From Actinomycetota bacterium (GTDB lineage Bacteria; Actinomycetota; Actinomycetes; S36-B12; CAIYMF01): a stretch of DNA of 53,176 nt. Shown in pieces: positions 19,979 to 33,087 of this stretch; positions within the stretch are counted from its first letter, which is position 1, and every line of letters starts with the position of its first letter. Location: assembly GCA_020161245.1 (NCBI GenBank), contig JAIUOK010000034.1, forward strand, positions 1 to 53,176, given 5' to 3'. The notes beneath the pieces were generated by a model. That model was given only the letters and a program-made list of their open reading frames with translations, searched no databases and was not told where the DNA came from. Both the position numbers and the translations under genes were made by a program.

Positions 19979-20391
19979 CGCCGCAACCTAGCCGCGGGCC
20001 GAAGCGCCACCGGACCCCCGTCCCCTCGGACGGAACAGCACGCACCCATCCGGTCGGACCGGGCGACAGCCGGTCCAGGCGAAGGCCAGCGACGGTCAGG
20101 ACAGAACCGACCACCGATGATCCGGCGCGTCCGCGCGGGCCCGGAGGGCGGCGACGGCCGCGAGCCGCCAGGCGAGCGGCCAGAGCCGACCGACAGCGGG
20201 CGAGCGAAGCGAGACCTGGGCCCGCCGGAGGCGACGTCCGCGCAGGACGGCGGCCCGGAGGGCCGGAGGCGGGGCCGATGCGCAGCGAGACCCCGTCGAA
20301 CGGGCCGACCGCGAGCGCCAGCGAGCCTGGGCCGGCGACCGGAGCGGGCCCCGACGCGGAGGCCGACGATGGAGGCCTCCGCTTGGAGGGG
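19979..20391. other. 413-bp intergenic region upstream of the MFS gene
   Basis: No credible gene. The MFS -10 (TAGGTT, 19985-19990 on minus) lies at one end and the VOC-gene terminator (20356-20382) at the other. Between them is purine-biased, repetitive sequence with many GAGCG/CGAG units (for example GCGAGCGAAGCGAGAC near 20200) and a CCGGTC-g-GACCGG palindrome at 20050-20062. It looks like degenerated or repetitive spacer. Confidence 0.6.
20356..20382 (-). terminator. Terminator of the VOC-family gene
   Basis: GCGGAGGCC (20356-20364) pairs with GGCCTCCGC (20374-20382) around a 9-nt loop, 10 bp beyond the stop codon. Confidence 0.65.
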
Positions 20392-21117
20392 CTACGACGA
20401 CACGAACGCGCAGAACTCGTTGCCCTCGGGGTCGGCGAGGACCCACCAGCGGATCTCGTCGTCGGGCTCGCGCAGGATCGTGGCGCCGGCGTCGATGAGC
20501 GCCTTCGGCGTCTGGGCCCCGGGTGCCAGCGAGACGTCCCAGTGCAGACGGTTCTTCACCGTCTTGGGCTCCGGCACCTGGGTGAAGACCCAGGCGTACC
20601 AGGGGAAGCCGGCCGCGCCCTGGATCCAGGAGTAGGGGGCGCCGTCGCGCGTCTGCGCGGTGCCGCCGGTGCGCTCGGCCCACCACGCCGCGATGGCCAC
20701 GGGATCGGCGGCGTCGACGACCAGCTCGAACGGGGTCGGTACGTCGACAGCGGGGGCCCCCCACTCCGGCGGCGCGGGCGGCATCGCGCAGAACAGGTTG
20801 CCGTCGGGGTCGGCGAGCACCCACCAGCGCTGCTCTCCCTCCGGCTCGCTCACCAGCGTGGCCCCGGCCTCGAGCAGCGGGGCCGGGTCGGCGGAGGGCA
20901 GGCGGACATCGAGGTGCACCCGGGTCTTGGCCAGCCGGGCCTCCGGCACCGGGTCGACCCACATGTTCTCGGCGGGGTCCGCCGAGGGGCGCACGGCGTA
21001 GCCGCCGTCGTCGGTCGACTCCACCCGCCGTCCGAGCGCGCGTCCCCAGAACGAGGCGAGCACGTGGGAGTCGACGGCGTCGAGGCACAGGTCCTTGAAC
21101 GAGCAGTCCGCAGCCAT
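20392..21117 (-). CDS. Two-domain VOC (glyoxalase/bleomycin-resistance-like) protein
   Basis: 241 residues made of two related VOC modules. The first (1-115) ends EQRWWVLADPDGNLFCA and the second (about 128-241) ends EIRWWVLADPEGNEFCA. The shared ending shows internal duplication. Each half begins with a DAVDSHVLASFWGRALG-like or DAADPVAIAAWWAERTGG-like segment. Members bind metal or small ligands; many are annotated only as VOC proteins, so no reaction is claimed. ATG 21117 has CAGGAT 6 nt upstream and is probably leaderless. Confidence 0.88.
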   Translation of the reverse strand: MAADCSFKDLCLDAVDSHVLASFWGRALGRRVESTDDGGYAVRPSADPAENMWVDPVPEARLAKTRVHLDVRLPSADPAPLLEAGATLVSEPEGEQRWWVLADPDGNLFCAMPPAPPEWGAPAVDVPTPFELVVDAADPVAIAAWWAERTGGTAQTRDGAPYSWIQGAAGFPWYAWVFTQVPEPKTVKNRLHWDVSLAPGAQTPKALIDAGATILREPDDEIRWWVLADPEGNEFCAFVSS

Positions 21118-21166
21118 GCCCCCATCCTGTCGCCCCGGCCCGACAGCGGGGAGGGCTTGGCGGACG

Positions 21167-21229
21167 TAGGCTGGCCCCGGCAGCACGCCGACCCCCGCCC
21201 TCGCCGAGGAGCGGGGTTTCTGGGCGTGC
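21167..21229 (+). promoter_or_regulatory. mfd promoter and structured 5' leader
   Basis: TAGGCT (21167-21172) is a plausible -10. The leader then folds: GCACGCC (21183-21189) pairs with GGCGTGC (21223-21229), enclosing CCCCGC (21193-21198) with GCGGGG (21211-21216). The hairpin starts almost at the predicted 5' end and stops a few bases before the ribosome site GGAAGGGA. Confidence 0.5.
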
Positions 21230-21243
21230 GCCGGGAAGGGACC

Positions 21244-24864
<3,621 letters not shown>

Positions 24865-24874
24865 GAGGACGACC

Positions 24875-25543
24875 GTGAGCACGACCCGACCCCGTCTCCG
24901 CACCGCCGTCCGCGCCGCGGGAGCCGCCGCCCTCGTGGTGGTGCTCGCTGCCTGCGGCAACAACGCCGGCAGCGCCGTCGTCGTCGGGAGCAGCTCGGTC
25001 AGCGACGCGACCATCTCCAGCCAGGTCGACGAGGTCTACCAGGTCTTCCAGGACAACGCGAAGAACGTCCAGCTGCAGGGCGCCTCGTTCGACCGCGGCG
25101 CGGCGACGGCCTCCACGGTCGACCGCCTCACGCGCCAGCTGCTGCTGGAGGAGGCGGCCCGCCGCGAGGGCGTCACCGTCACCCAGGGCCAGGTCGACCA
25201 GATCATCAGCCAGACGATCGAGGCGCAGTTCAGCGGCGACCGCACCGGGCTCGAGATCGCCCTGGCCGGCCAGCAGAACATCCCGCCGAGCCAGATCAAC
25301 GACTTCGCGCGCGCTTTCCTGCTCACCGACGCGCTCGGCAAGAAGCTCGCGCCCTCCGGCGACGGCACCGCCCAGCAGAAGGCGGTCGTCGACTACCTCG
25401 TGAAGCTCGGCGACGAGATCGGTGTCGAGGTCGCGCCGCGCTTCGGCACGTGGGACCCGGCCCAGGCGCAGCTCGGCCCGGTCACCGACGACCTGTCGAA
25501 GCTGCCCGGCGTCGAGTCGGCCCAGCCGATTCCCGCGGGCTGA
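24875..25543 (+). CDS. SurA-N-like lipoprotein
   Basis: 222 residues. A lipoprotein signal peptide with Arg-rich n-region and lipobox ending LAAC (Cys27) predicts lipidation and anchoring on the outer face of the membrane. The mature part resembles the SurA N-terminal chaperone domain (VGSSSVSDATISSQVDEV, RQLLLEEAARREGVTVTQGQ). No parvulin PPIase domain follows. AGAGGA lies 5 nt before the GTG. The gene sits in the mfd-lipoprotein-mazG row typical of actinobacteria, where such proteins are presumed folding helpers. Confidence 0.85.
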   Translation: MSTTRPRLRTAVRAAGAAALVVVLAACGNNAGSAVVVGSSSVSDATISSQVDEVYQVFQDNAKNVQLQGASFDRGAATASTVDRLTRQLLLEEAARREGVTVTQGQVDQIISQTIEAQFSGDRTGLEIALAGQQNIPPSQINDFARAFLLTDALGKKLAPSGDGTAQQKAVVDYLVKLGDEIGVEVAPRFGTWDPAQAQLGPVTDDLSKLPGVESAQPIPAG

Positions 25544-25551
25544 CCCGCCGC

Positions 25552-26238
25552 ATGGCCTACCGCCGGGGCGAGCGCCTGCTCGATCTCGTCGCGGTCATGG
25601 ACCGCCTGCGCTCGCCGGGGGGATGCCCCTGGGATGCGCAGCAGACCCACGAGTCGCTCGTGGAGTACCTCGTCGAGGAGGCCTACGAGACCGTCGAGGC
25701 CATCGAGACCTCCGACGACGCTGCGCTGCGCGAGGAGCTCGGCGACCTGCTGCTGCAGGTGGTCTTCCACTCACGGATCGCCGAGGAGCACCCGCAGCCC
25801 TGGTCCATCGACGACGTCGCGGCCGGCATCGTCGACAAGCTGGTGAGCCGCCATCCGCACGTGTTCGGCGACGTCGACGCGGCGACGGCCGAGGAGGTCG
25901 AGCGCAACTGGTCGGTGCTCAAGGCCGCCGAGAAGGGCCGCGAGTCGGTCACCGACGGAGTGCCGCAGGCGCTGCCCGCGCTCGTGCTCGCCGCCAAGCT
26001 GCTCTCGCGCTCGAAGGCGCTCGGCCTGCCGGCCACCGACGACGACGCGGCCGCAGCCGCGGCGCACGCCGTGGCCTCGGTCTCCGGCGGGACGCCGTCC
26101 GAGGATGCCTATGGACGGCTCCTGCTGGCTCTCGCGGCCCAGGCCCGGCGCGACGGCGTCGACGCCGAGCAGGCGCTGCGCGGCGCCGTCCGCACCTACC
26201 GGGCGCAGGTCCGATCGGCGGAGGGCCTCTCCGACTGA
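25552..26238 (+). CDS. mazG: Nucleoside triphosphate pyrophosphohydrolase MazG
   Basis: Hydrolyses (d)NTPs, including damaged ones, to monophosphate and PPi. 228 residues. RLRSPGGCPWDAQQTHESL is the typical entry. The metal-binding EExxE...EExxD set is seen in EEAYETVEAI and EELGDLLLQVVFH. The second MazG-like half is degenerate (about 140-228), as in mycobacterial MazG. ATG 25552 begins 8 nt after the lipoprotein stop, probably the same operon. Confidence 0.94.
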   Translation: MAYRRGERLLDLVAVMDRLRSPGGCPWDAQQTHESLVEYLVEEAYETVEAIETSDDAALREELGDLLLQVVFHSRIAEEHPQPWSIDDVAAGIVDKLVSRHPHVFGDVDAATAEEVERNWSVLKAAEKGRESVTDGVPQALPALVLAAKLLSRSKALGLPATDDDAAAAAAHAVASVSGGTPSEDAYGRLLLALAAQARRDGVDAEQALRGAVRTYRAQVRSAEGLSD

Positions 26239-26260
26239 CGTCGGCCGGCCGCGCCTGGGC

Positions 26261-26266
26261 TAGCGT
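26261..26266 (+). promoter_or_regulatory. -10 box of the DUF885 gene
   Basis: TAGCGT, with exactly 6 nt to the ATG at 26273; consistent with leaderless transcription. Confidence 0.55.
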
Positions 26267-26272
26267 CGGGCC

Positions 26273-27970
26273 ATGACCGAGTGGGAGCTGTCGGACTCGT
26301 CGGCCGAGGAGACCTTCGCGGCGCTGGCCGACCGCGTGCTCGACGGGCTGCTGGCGCGCGACCCCGTGACGGCGACGTCGCTCGGCGACCACCGCTTCGA
26401 CGACCGCCTGCCGGACCTCTCCGAGGAGGGCCTGGCCGAGACGTTGTCGGTCGTCGAGCAGGGGCTGTCGGCGGTCGACCAGGTCGACGACCTCGCGCTC
26501 GGCGCGGCGGCGGCGGTCGATCTCGAGATCCTGCGCGCGCGCCTGTCGGCCGAGCAGCTCGAGATCGAGGTGCTGCAGGAGCCGCGGTGGAACCCGCTGG
26601 TCGCCAACCCGGGCACCGCTCTCTACGTCCTGCTGGCCCGCGGGTTCGCGCCGATGGAGGAGCGGCTGCAGTCGCTCGCCGCACGCCTCGCCGCCGTGCC
26701 CGAGCATCTGATGGCCGCCCGCGAGATGCTCGGCGAGATGCCGCAGGTGCACGTCGAGACTGCGATCGGCCAGCTGCAGGGCACCCAGGGTCTGCTGCGG
26801 ACCCTCGTCGACGACGCCGTCGACGAGGTGCCCGCGATGCGCGCCCTCATCGACCCGCTGCGCGCCCAGGCCGACGGGGCGCTCGAGGCCCACATCGGCT
26901 GGCTGCGCGACCGCATGGAGTCCGGCCTGGCCACGCGCGACCCGCGTCTGGGGCCGGAGAAGTACGCCGCCAAGCTCTGGGCGGTGCTCGACGCCGGCCT
27001 CACCCCGGACGACGTCCTGCACCGCGCCGAGTCCGACCTCGCGCGCATCGAGGGCGAGATCGCCCGCGCTGCCGCCGCCTACCTCGGCGAGCCGGTGCCG
27101 CCGCCGGACGACGCAGCACCGCTGGTGCGGCGGGCGCTCGACGCCGTGGCCGCGTCAGGCCCCGTCGACGACTCCACGGTTCTGCCGCTGTGCGCCGAGG
27201 CGCTGGAGCGCACGACCGCGTTCGTCCGCGAGCACGACCTCGTGACCATCTACGACGACCACGTCGAGATCGTCGAGATGCCCGAGATCCACCGGGGCGT
27301 CGCCGTGGCCTACTGCGACCCGCCTGGCGCGCTGGAGACCGCCGCGCTCCCGACCTTCTTCGCCGTGTCGCCGACGCCGTCGGGCTGGGACGAGGCCCGG
27401 GTGGCGTCGTTCTACCGCGAGTACAACGCCGCGATGCTGCAGGACCTCACTGTCCACGAGGCGATGCCCGGCCACGTCCTGCAGCTCGGCCACTCCCGGC
27501 GTCCGCGCACCGGCAGCCGCGTGCGCACGGCGTTCTGGAGCGGCCCGTTCGTCGAGGGCTGGGCCGTGTACGCCGAGCAGCTCATGGCCGAGCGCGGCTA
27601 CGACGCCGGTCTCGGCGAGCAGGGCGCGCTGGCTGTGCGCCTGCAGCAGCTGAAGATGCAGCTGCGCATGACGATCAACGCGATCCTCGACGTCCGCGTG
27701 CACACCCGCGGCATGACCGAGGAGGAGGCGATGCGCCTCATGCTCGGCCGCGGCCACCAGGAGGAGGGCGAGGCCGCCGGCAAGTGGCGGCGCGCCCTGC
27801 TGACCTCCACCCAGCTGTCGACGTACTACGTCGGCTGGGCCGCCGTGGCCGACGTCGTGGGCGACGTGCGGACTGCCTTCCCCGACTGGTCCGACCGCGA
27901 GGTGCACGACGCCGTCCTCGGCCACGGGTCGCCGCCGCCCCGCCACCTGCGCACCCTGCTCGGGATCTGA
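26273..27970 (+). CDS. DUF885 family protein (putative metallopeptidase)
   Basis: 565 residues. The family hallmark HEAMPGH (around residue 399) resembles gluzincin active sites, with the following EGWAVYAEQLMAE supplying a third ligand candidate. A further conserved segment is MTINAILDVRVHTRGMTEEEA. No signal peptide, so cytoplasmic. A peptidase role is inferred from the motif; few members have been characterised. ATG 26273 sits behind TAGCGT. It converges on pmt with only 16 bp between the stops. Confidence 0.88.
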   Translation: MTEWELSDSSAEETFAALADRVLDGLLARDPVTATSLGDHRFDDRLPDLSEEGLAETLSVVEQGLSAVDQVDDLALGAAAAVDLEILRARLSAEQLEIEVLQEPRWNPLVANPGTALYVLLARGFAPMEERLQSLAARLAAVPEHLMAAREMLGEMPQVHVETAIGQLQGTQGLLRTLVDDAVDEVPAMRALIDPLRAQADGALEAHIGWLRDRMESGLATRDPRLGPEKYAAKLWAVLDAGLTPDDVLHRAESDLARIEGEIARAAAAYLGEPVPPPDDAAPLVRRALDAVAASGPVDDSTVLPLCAEALERTTAFVREHDLVTIYDDHVEIVEMPEIHRGVAVAYCDPPGALETAALPTFFAVSPTPSGWDEARVASFYREYNAAMLQDLTVHEAMPGHVLQLGHSRRPRTGSRVRTAFWSGPFVEGWAVYAEQLMAERGYDAGLGEQGALAVRLQQLKMQLRMTINAILDVRVHTRGMTEEEAMRLMLGRGHQEEGEAAGKWRRALLTSTQLSTYYVGWAAVADVVGDVRTAFPDWSDREVHDAVLGHGSPPPRHLRTLLGI

Positions 27971-27986
27971 GGCGGCCGACCGAGGG

Positions 27987-29630
27987 CTACACCCAGGTGT
28001 CGAACCACATGCGCAGGTGCCAGGCGTCGTACGGCAGCACCTGGCCGGTCCAGATCGGGTAGAAGAACCACGACGCGGCCACCGCCAGGAGCACCACCGA
28101 GCCGACCGCTGCGGCACCGACGGTGCGCCGGGCGGGCGAGGCGTCGGACCTGCCGAGCACCGTGCCGAGGCTCATCGCCAGAGCCATGGCCAGGAACGGG
28201 ATCATCACCACCGAGTAGAAGGTGAAGATCGTGCGGCCCTGGAAGCCCAGCCAGGGCAGCCATGCGGCGAGGACGGCCAGGACGACGACGCCCGAGCGCC
28301 AGTCGCGCCGGGTGAGCCAGCGCCACGCCTGGTGCAGGAAGGCCGCCGTGGCGGCCCACCAGATGATCGGGTTGCCGAGGGCCACGACCTCCTGGGAGCA
28401 CTTGTCGACCGTGCACCCGTTGACCCCGCGCGCCGGCGACTCGTAGAAGAAGCTCGTCGGCCGGGTCTGCAGGAACCAGCTCCACGCGTTGCTCTGGTAC
28501 GAGTGCGGCGACGTCAGGCCGCGATGGAAGTTCAGCATCTGGCCGTGGTAGTACCAGAGCGACCGCAGGTTGTCCGGCACCAGCGCCCAGACGCCGCTCG
28601 CCGGGTTGTTCGCCGCCCAGTCGCGGTAGAAGCCGCCGTCGGTGAGCAGCCAGCCGGACCACGACACCACGTAGACGACCACGGGCACGACCGCGATGGC
28701 GACGAACGCGAGGACGCCCTCGACCGCTGCGCCGCCGATCGCGCCGGAGGTGCGGACGCCGACGACCCGGCGCATGCCGATATCCCAGATCACGGTGCAC
28801 AGACCGAAGGCCACGATGAACCACACGCCGGACCACTTGGTCGCGCACGCCAGCCCGAGCGCCAGGCCGGCGGCCCATCGCCAGGGCCGCAGGCCCGTGC
28901 GCGGGCCGAACCCCTGCCGCAGCGTCAGCAGCGCGGTGTGGTCGTCGGGGAACGCGCGCACCTTCTCCGCCAGGATCCGCCGCGTGCGGTCGCGGTCCAT
29001 GACCAGGCAGCCGAATGCCACCACGATCCAGAACGCGAGGGTCATGTCGAGCAGGGCGGTGCGCGACATCACGATCGCCATGCCGTCGATCGCGACGAAC
29101 AGGCCTGCCAGGGCGCCGATGAGGGTCGAGCGGGTCATCCGGCGTGTGATCCGGACGACGAGCAGCACCATGAGCGTGCCCAGCAGCGCCATCATCACGC
29201 GCCAGCCGAACGGCGTGAGGCCGAAGACCATCTCGCCGATGCCGATGGTCCACTTGCCCACAGGCGGGTGGACGACGTAGGCCGGGGCGTCCTTGAAGAC
29301 GTCGATGGTCTGCCAGTTGCCGTTGCCGTTCAGGATCAGGTCGTTGGCGTCGTCGACGAACTGCTTCTCGTACCGGAAGCGCAGCAGCGACAGCGCGTCC
29401 TTCATGTAGTACGTCTCGTCGAAGACGACGGCGCGCGGGGTGGCCAGGTCCCAGAACCGCAGCAGCCCGCCCAGCAGGGTGATGCCGAGCGCCACGAGCC
29501 ACGAGCGGCCGCGGTCGGCCGGCATCGCCGGCCACAGGCGGTCGGCGATGGCCGACAGCCGGGGTCCCTCGGGGGGCCAGGGCGCAGCCTCGGCCGCCGG
29601 GGACCTGTCCTCCACGGGGGTCGCCGTCAC
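27987..29630 (-). CDS. pmt: Dolichyl-phosphate-mannose-protein mannosyltransferase (GT39)
   Basis: 547 residues, about ten membrane helices. Transfers mannose from polyprenyl-phosphate-mannose to Ser/Thr of proteins exported through Sec. The first outer loop holds the catalytic acidic pair region in VFDETYYMKDALSLL; later loops have VHPPVGKW and TSPHSYQSNAWSWFLQ, typical of bacterial Pmt. GTG 29630 is chosen because TATGCT lies 6 nt upstream (29637-29642, minus strand); longer frames would run into rsmI. It is divergent from rsmI, as in other actinobacteria. Confidence 0.94.
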   Translation of the reverse strand: MTATPVEDRSPAAEAAPWPPEGPRLSAIADRLWPAMPADRGRSWLVALGITLLGGLLRFWDLATPRAVVFDETYYMKDALSLLRFRYEKQFVDDANDLILNGNGNWQTIDVFKDAPAYVVHPPVGKWTIGIGEMVFGLTPFGWRVMMALLGTLMVLLVVRITRRMTRSTLIGALAGLFVAIDGMAIVMSRTALLDMTLAFWIVVAFGCLVMDRDRTRRILAEKVRAFPDDHTALLTLRQGFGPRTGLRPWRWAAGLALGLACATKWSGVWFIVAFGLCTVIWDIGMRRVVGVRTSGAIGGAAVEGVLAFVAIAVVPVVVYVVSWSGWLLTDGGFYRDWAANNPASGVWALVPDNLRSLWYYHGQMLNFHRGLTSPHSYQSNAWSWFLQTRPTSFFYESPARGVNGCTVDKCSQEVVALGNPIIWWAATAAFLHQAWRWLTRRDWRSGVVVLAVLAAWLPWLGFQGRTIFTFYSVVMIPFLAMALAMSLGTVLGRSDASPARRTVGAAAVGSVVLLAVAASWFFYPIWTGQVLPYDAWHLRMWFDTWV

Positions 29631-29664
29631 CGGACCAGCATAGGGAGGTGGCACGCTGAGTCCT

Positions 29665-30510
29665 GTGGACGCGCGCGAGGGCACGGGTGACGGGTTGCTG
29701 GTGCTGGCGGCCACCCCCATCGGACGCACCGAGGACGCCTCGGGTCGCCTCCGTGACCTGATCGTCACCGCGGACGTGATCGCCGCCGAGGACACCCGCC
29801 GCTTCCGCCGGCTGGCCGACGACCTCGGCGCCGTGCCGGGCGGCCGCGTCGTCAGCTACTACGACGCCGTCGAGCGCCAGCGCCTGCCCGAGCTCGTCGG
29901 CGCGCTGCGGGAAGGCGCCACCGTGGCGCTGCTGACCGACGCCGGCATGCCCAGCGTCAGCGACCCCGGCTACCGCCTCGTCGTGGCGGCGCTCGAGGCC
30001 GGCGTCCGGGTGACCGCCGTGCCGGGCCCGTCCGCAGTGCTGACCGCTCTGGCGATCAGCGGCCTCCCTGTGGACCGGTTCGCCTTCGAGGGGTTCCTGC
30101 CCCGCAAGGCCGGCGAGCGCCGCCGGGCGCTGCAGGCGGTGGCCGCCGACACCCGCACGCTGGTGTTCTTCGAGGCGCCGCACCGGGTGGGGGAGGCGCT
30201 GGCCGCGATGGCCGAGGTGCTCGGCCCCGACCGCCCGGCGGCCGTGTGCCGCGAGCTGACCAAGACCTACGAGGAAGTGCTGCGCGGCACCCTGACCGAG
30301 CTCGCCGAGCGCGCCGCCGACGGGCTGCGCGGCGAGATCACCGTCGTCGTCCAGGGTGCCGAGCCGGGAGCCGCCCCGCCTCCCACGGAGGAGGGGGCCG
30401 ACCCGCGCAAGGCCGCGCTGGCCGCCGTCGCCGCCGCGTACGGGCTCGACCGCAAGGCCGTCTACGACGCGGTGGTGGCCGCCAAGAAGGCGTCGAAGCC
30501 TGCTCCCTGA
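29665..30510 (+). CDS. rsmI: 16S rRNA (cytidine-1402-2'-O)-methyltransferase
   Basis: SAM-dependent 2'-O-methylation of C1402 in the ribosomal P site. 281 residues with the tetrapyrrole-methylase fold: LVLAATPIGRTEDAS, AAEDTRRFRRL, LLTDAGMPSVSDPGYRLV, VPGPSAVLTALAISGLP and FFEAPHRVGEAL. The C-terminal extension (about 235-281, KAALAAVAAAYGLDRKAVYD) is the RsmI helix-turn-helix tail. The start is GTG 29665; the only ribosome-like GGGAGG is 16 nt away, so initiation may be weak or leaderless. Confidence 0.95.
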   Translation: MDAREGTGDGLLVLAATPIGRTEDASGRLRDLIVTADVIAAEDTRRFRRLADDLGAVPGGRVVSYYDAVERQRLPELVGALREGATVALLTDAGMPSVSDPGYRLVVAALEAGVRVTAVPGPSAVLTALAISGLPVDRFAFEGFLPRKAGERRRALQAVAADTRTLVFFEAPHRVGEALAAMAEVLGPDRPAAVCRELTKTYEEVLRGTLTELAERAADGLRGEITVVVQGAEPGAAPPPTEEGADPRKAALAAVAAAYGLDRKAVYDAVVAAKKASKPAP

Positions 30511-30555
30511 GCCGCGGCGGCCGCAACCGGGGCGAGGGCCCAGCGCCCGCGCAAC

Positions 30556-30561
30556 TAGGAT
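30556..30561 (+). promoter_or_regulatory. -10 box of metG
   Basis: TAGGAT followed by 7 nt and the GTG start of metG; leaderless arrangement. Confidence 0.55.
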
Positions 30562-30568
30562 CGGGCCC

Positions 30569-32173
30569 GTGCCTGACTCCGCTGCCAAGGCGTTCTACCT
30601 GACCACGCCGATCTACTACGTGAACGACGCCCCCCACATCGGGCACGCGTACACGACGACGGCAGGAGACGTCCTGACCCGGTGGCACCGGCAGCGCGGC
30701 GAGCGCGTCTGGTTCCTCACCGGCGTCGACGAGCACGGCCAGAAGGTCATGCGCACCGCAGAGGCCAACGGGGTCGCCCCGCAGGAGTGGGCCGACCGCC
30801 TCGTCGAGTCGGCGTGGCTGCCCGTCCTCGAGACCATCGACGCAGCCAACGACGACTTCATCCGCACGACGTCGCAGCGCCACACCACGCGCGTGCAGGC
30901 GTTCCTGCAGAGGCTCAAGGACGCCGGCGAGATCTACGAGGGAACCTACGACGGCCCGTACTGCGTGGGCTGCGAGGAGTTCAAGCTCCCCGGCGACCTG
31001 CTCGACGGCGAGGGCGAGTACGAGGGCCAGAAGGTCTGCCCGATCCACGGCCGCCCGGTCGAGACGGTGTCGGAGACCAACTGGTTCTTCCGCCTGTCGA
31101 AGTACGCGGAGCCGCTGCTGGCCCGCTACGAGGCCGACCCGCTCGGCGTGCAGCCGCAGTCGGCCTACAACGAGGTCACGCAGTTCCTTCGCGGCGGCCT
31201 GCAGGACCTGTCGATCTCGCGCTCGACGTTCGACTGGGGCATCCCCGTGCCGTGGGACCCGTCGCAGGTCGTGTACGTCTGGTTCGACGCCCTGCTCAAC
31301 TACGCCACCGCGGTCGGCCTCGGCGACGAGCCGGGCACGCCCGGCGCCGAGCAGTTCGCCTCCACGTGGCCCGCCGACGTGCACCTCGTGGGCAAGGACA
31401 TCCTGCGGTTCCACGCCGTCATCTGGCCGGCGATGCTCATGGCCGCGGGCCTGCCGCTGCCCAAGCAGGTCTTCGCCCACGGCTGGCTGCTCGTCGGCGG
31501 CGAGAAGATGAGCAAGAGCAAGCTCACCGGCATCGCACCGAGCCAGATCGTCGACCACTTCGGCTCGGACGCGTTCCGCTACTACTTCCTGCGCGCGATC
31601 CAGTTCGGATCCGACGGCTCGTTCTCGTGGGAGGACATGAGCGCGCGCTACACCGCCGAACTCGCGAACGGCCTGGGCAACCTCGCCTCGCGCGCGGCGG
31701 CGATGGTGGGCAAGTACCGCGAGGGCTCGCTTCCGGAGGCCACGGCGTACACCGAGTCCGAGGACGCGATCATGGCCGCGTTGGCCGAGACGGCGTCGGT
31801 CGCCGACGAGGCGATGCTGCGGCTGGACTTCGCCGGCGGCATCGGTGCGGTGAAGTCGTTCGTCGACGCCGTGAACCTCTACGTCACCGAGCAGGCGCCG
31901 TGGGCGCTGGCCAAGGACCCGGCCAACGACGAGCGGCTCTCGACCGTGCTCTACACGATCTGCGAGTCGCTCCGCGCGATCGCGGTGCTGCACCACGCGG
32001 TGATGCCGAAGGCCACGTCGTCGCTGTGGGAGCAGCTCGGCGCGGAGGCGTCGCTCGGCCCGATCGGCGCGCAGGACGTCACGCGCGCCGGCGAGTGGGG
32101 GCAGCTGCCCCCGGGCTCGGTCATCACCAAGGGCGCGATCCTGTTCCCGCGCCTCGAGGAGACGGCCGAGTAG
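30569..32173 (+). CDS. metG: Methionyl-tRNA synthetase
   Basis: 534 residues. Class I signature HIGH at 23-26 (APHIGHAYT) and KMSKS at 313-317. The connective peptide carries CVGCEEF and CPIHG, a reduced zinc knuckle. The anticodon domain is C-terminal, with no EMAP-like dimerisation domain. GTG 30569 gives the canonical [12 protein letters not shown] beginning and lies 7 nt after TAGGAT. The rsmI-metG-tatD-ksgA-ispE order is conserved in actinobacteria. Confidence 0.97.
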   Translation: MPDSAAKAFYLTTPIYYVNDAPHIGHAYTTTAGDVLTRWHRQRGERVWFLTGVDEHGQKVMRTAEANGVAPQEWADRLVESAWLPVLETIDAANDDFIRTTSQRHTTRVQAFLQRLKDAGEIYEGTYDGPYCVGCEEFKLPGDLLDGEGEYEGQKVCPIHGRPVETVSETNWFFRLSKYAEPLLARYEADPLGVQPQSAYNEVTQFLRGGLQDLSISRSTFDWGIPVPWDPSQVVYVWFDALLNYATAVGLGDEPGTPGAEQFASTWPADVHLVGKDILRFHAVIWPAMLMAAGLPLPKQVFAHGWLLVGGEKMSKSKLTGIAPSQIVDHFGSDAFRYYFLRAIQFGSDGSFSWEDMSARYTAELANGLGNLASRAAAMVGKYREGSLPEATAYTESEDAIMAALAETASVADEAMLRLDFAGGIGAVKSFVDAVNLYVTEQAPWALAKDPANDERLSTVLYTICESLRAIAVLHHAVMPKATSSLWEQLGAEASLGPIGAQDVTRAGEWGQLPPGSVITKGAILFPRLEETAE

Positions 32174-32178
32174 CGCCG

Positions 32179-33087
32179 ATGGCCCCCACCGACGAGCCGG
32201 TGCGCCAGCGCGCCGTCACGCAGGAGTCCGGGCACAGCCGCGATCTCGAGCGCCCCCCGCTGCCCGAGCCGCTGCTCACGCCGGTCATCGACAACCACTG
32301 CCACCTCGACATCCACGACGGCGACGTCGGGGCCGAGTGGCTCGGCGTCGAGCGGGCCCTCGAGCTCGCAGCCTCGGTCGGCGTGACCCGGATCGTGCAG
32401 GTGGGCTGCGACCTGCCCAGCGCGCGCTGGTCGGTCCAGGCAGCCTCCGAGCACGACGGCATCGTGGCCACGGTCGCGCTGCACCCCAACGAGGCGCCGC
32501 GGATCCTCGCCCAGGGCGGCCGCGAGGCGCTCGAGGCCGCCTACGACGAGATCGCCTCGCTGGCCGAGCATCCGCGCGTCCGCGCGGTGGGGGAGACGGG
32601 CCTGGACTTCTTCCGCACGGGCGAGGACGGCCGGGGTGTGCAGGAGGAGTCGTTCCGCCGCCACATCGACCTCGCCAAGCGCCTCGGCAAGCCGGTGGTC
32701 ATCCACGACCGCGACGCCCACGACGACGTGATCCGCGTGCTCGAGAGCGAGGGGGCGCCGGAGAAGGTCGTCTTCCACTGCTACTCCGGCGACGCCGCCA
32801 TGGCCCGCTACTGCACCGAGCGGGGCTGGTACCTCTCGTTCGCCGGCACCGTGACCTTCAAGAACGCCAAGGCGCTGCGCGAGGCCGTCGCCGTCGCGCC
32901 GCTCGACCGGGTGCTCGTCGAGACCGACGCGCCCTACCTCACGCCGACGCCGTACCGCGGCCGCCCCAACGCGTCGTACCTCGTGCCGCACACCGTGCGC
33001 GTGATGGCCGAGAGCGCGGGCGTGACCGAGGACGAGATGGCGGCCGCGATCTGGGACAGCACCCGCCGCGTGTTCGGGGAATGGTGA
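32179..33087 (+). CDS. tatD: TatD-family metal-dependent DNase/hydrolase
   Basis: 302 residues, TIM-barrel amidohydrolase-like fold. Metal ligands are seen in DNHCHLD (near 38-44), [26 protein letters not shown] and [17 protein letters not shown]. The first ~32 residues form a charged extension before the barrel. It starts 5 nt after the metG stop and overlaps ksgA. TatD enzymes act as 3'-5' exonucleases in DNA quality control. Confidence 0.93.
   Translation: MAPTDEPVRQRAVTQESGHSRDLERPPLPEPLLTPVIDNHCHLDIHDGDVGAEWLGVERALELAASVGVTRIVQVGCDLPSARWSVQAASEHDGIVATVALHPNEAPRILAQGGREALEAAYDEIASLAEHPRVRAVGETGLDFFRTGEDGRGVQEESFRRHIDLAKRLGKPVVIHDRDAHDDVIRVLESEGAPEKVVFHCYSGDAAMARYCTERGWYLSFAGTVTFKNAKALREAVAVAPLDRVLVETDAPYLTPTPYRGRPNASYLVPHTVRVMAESAGVTEDEMAAAIWDSTRRVFGEW

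Noticed and set aside
20150..20350. CRISPR array suggested by repeated GAGCG units
   Set aside because: The units are short, irregularly spaced and without constant spacers; no cas genes nearby.
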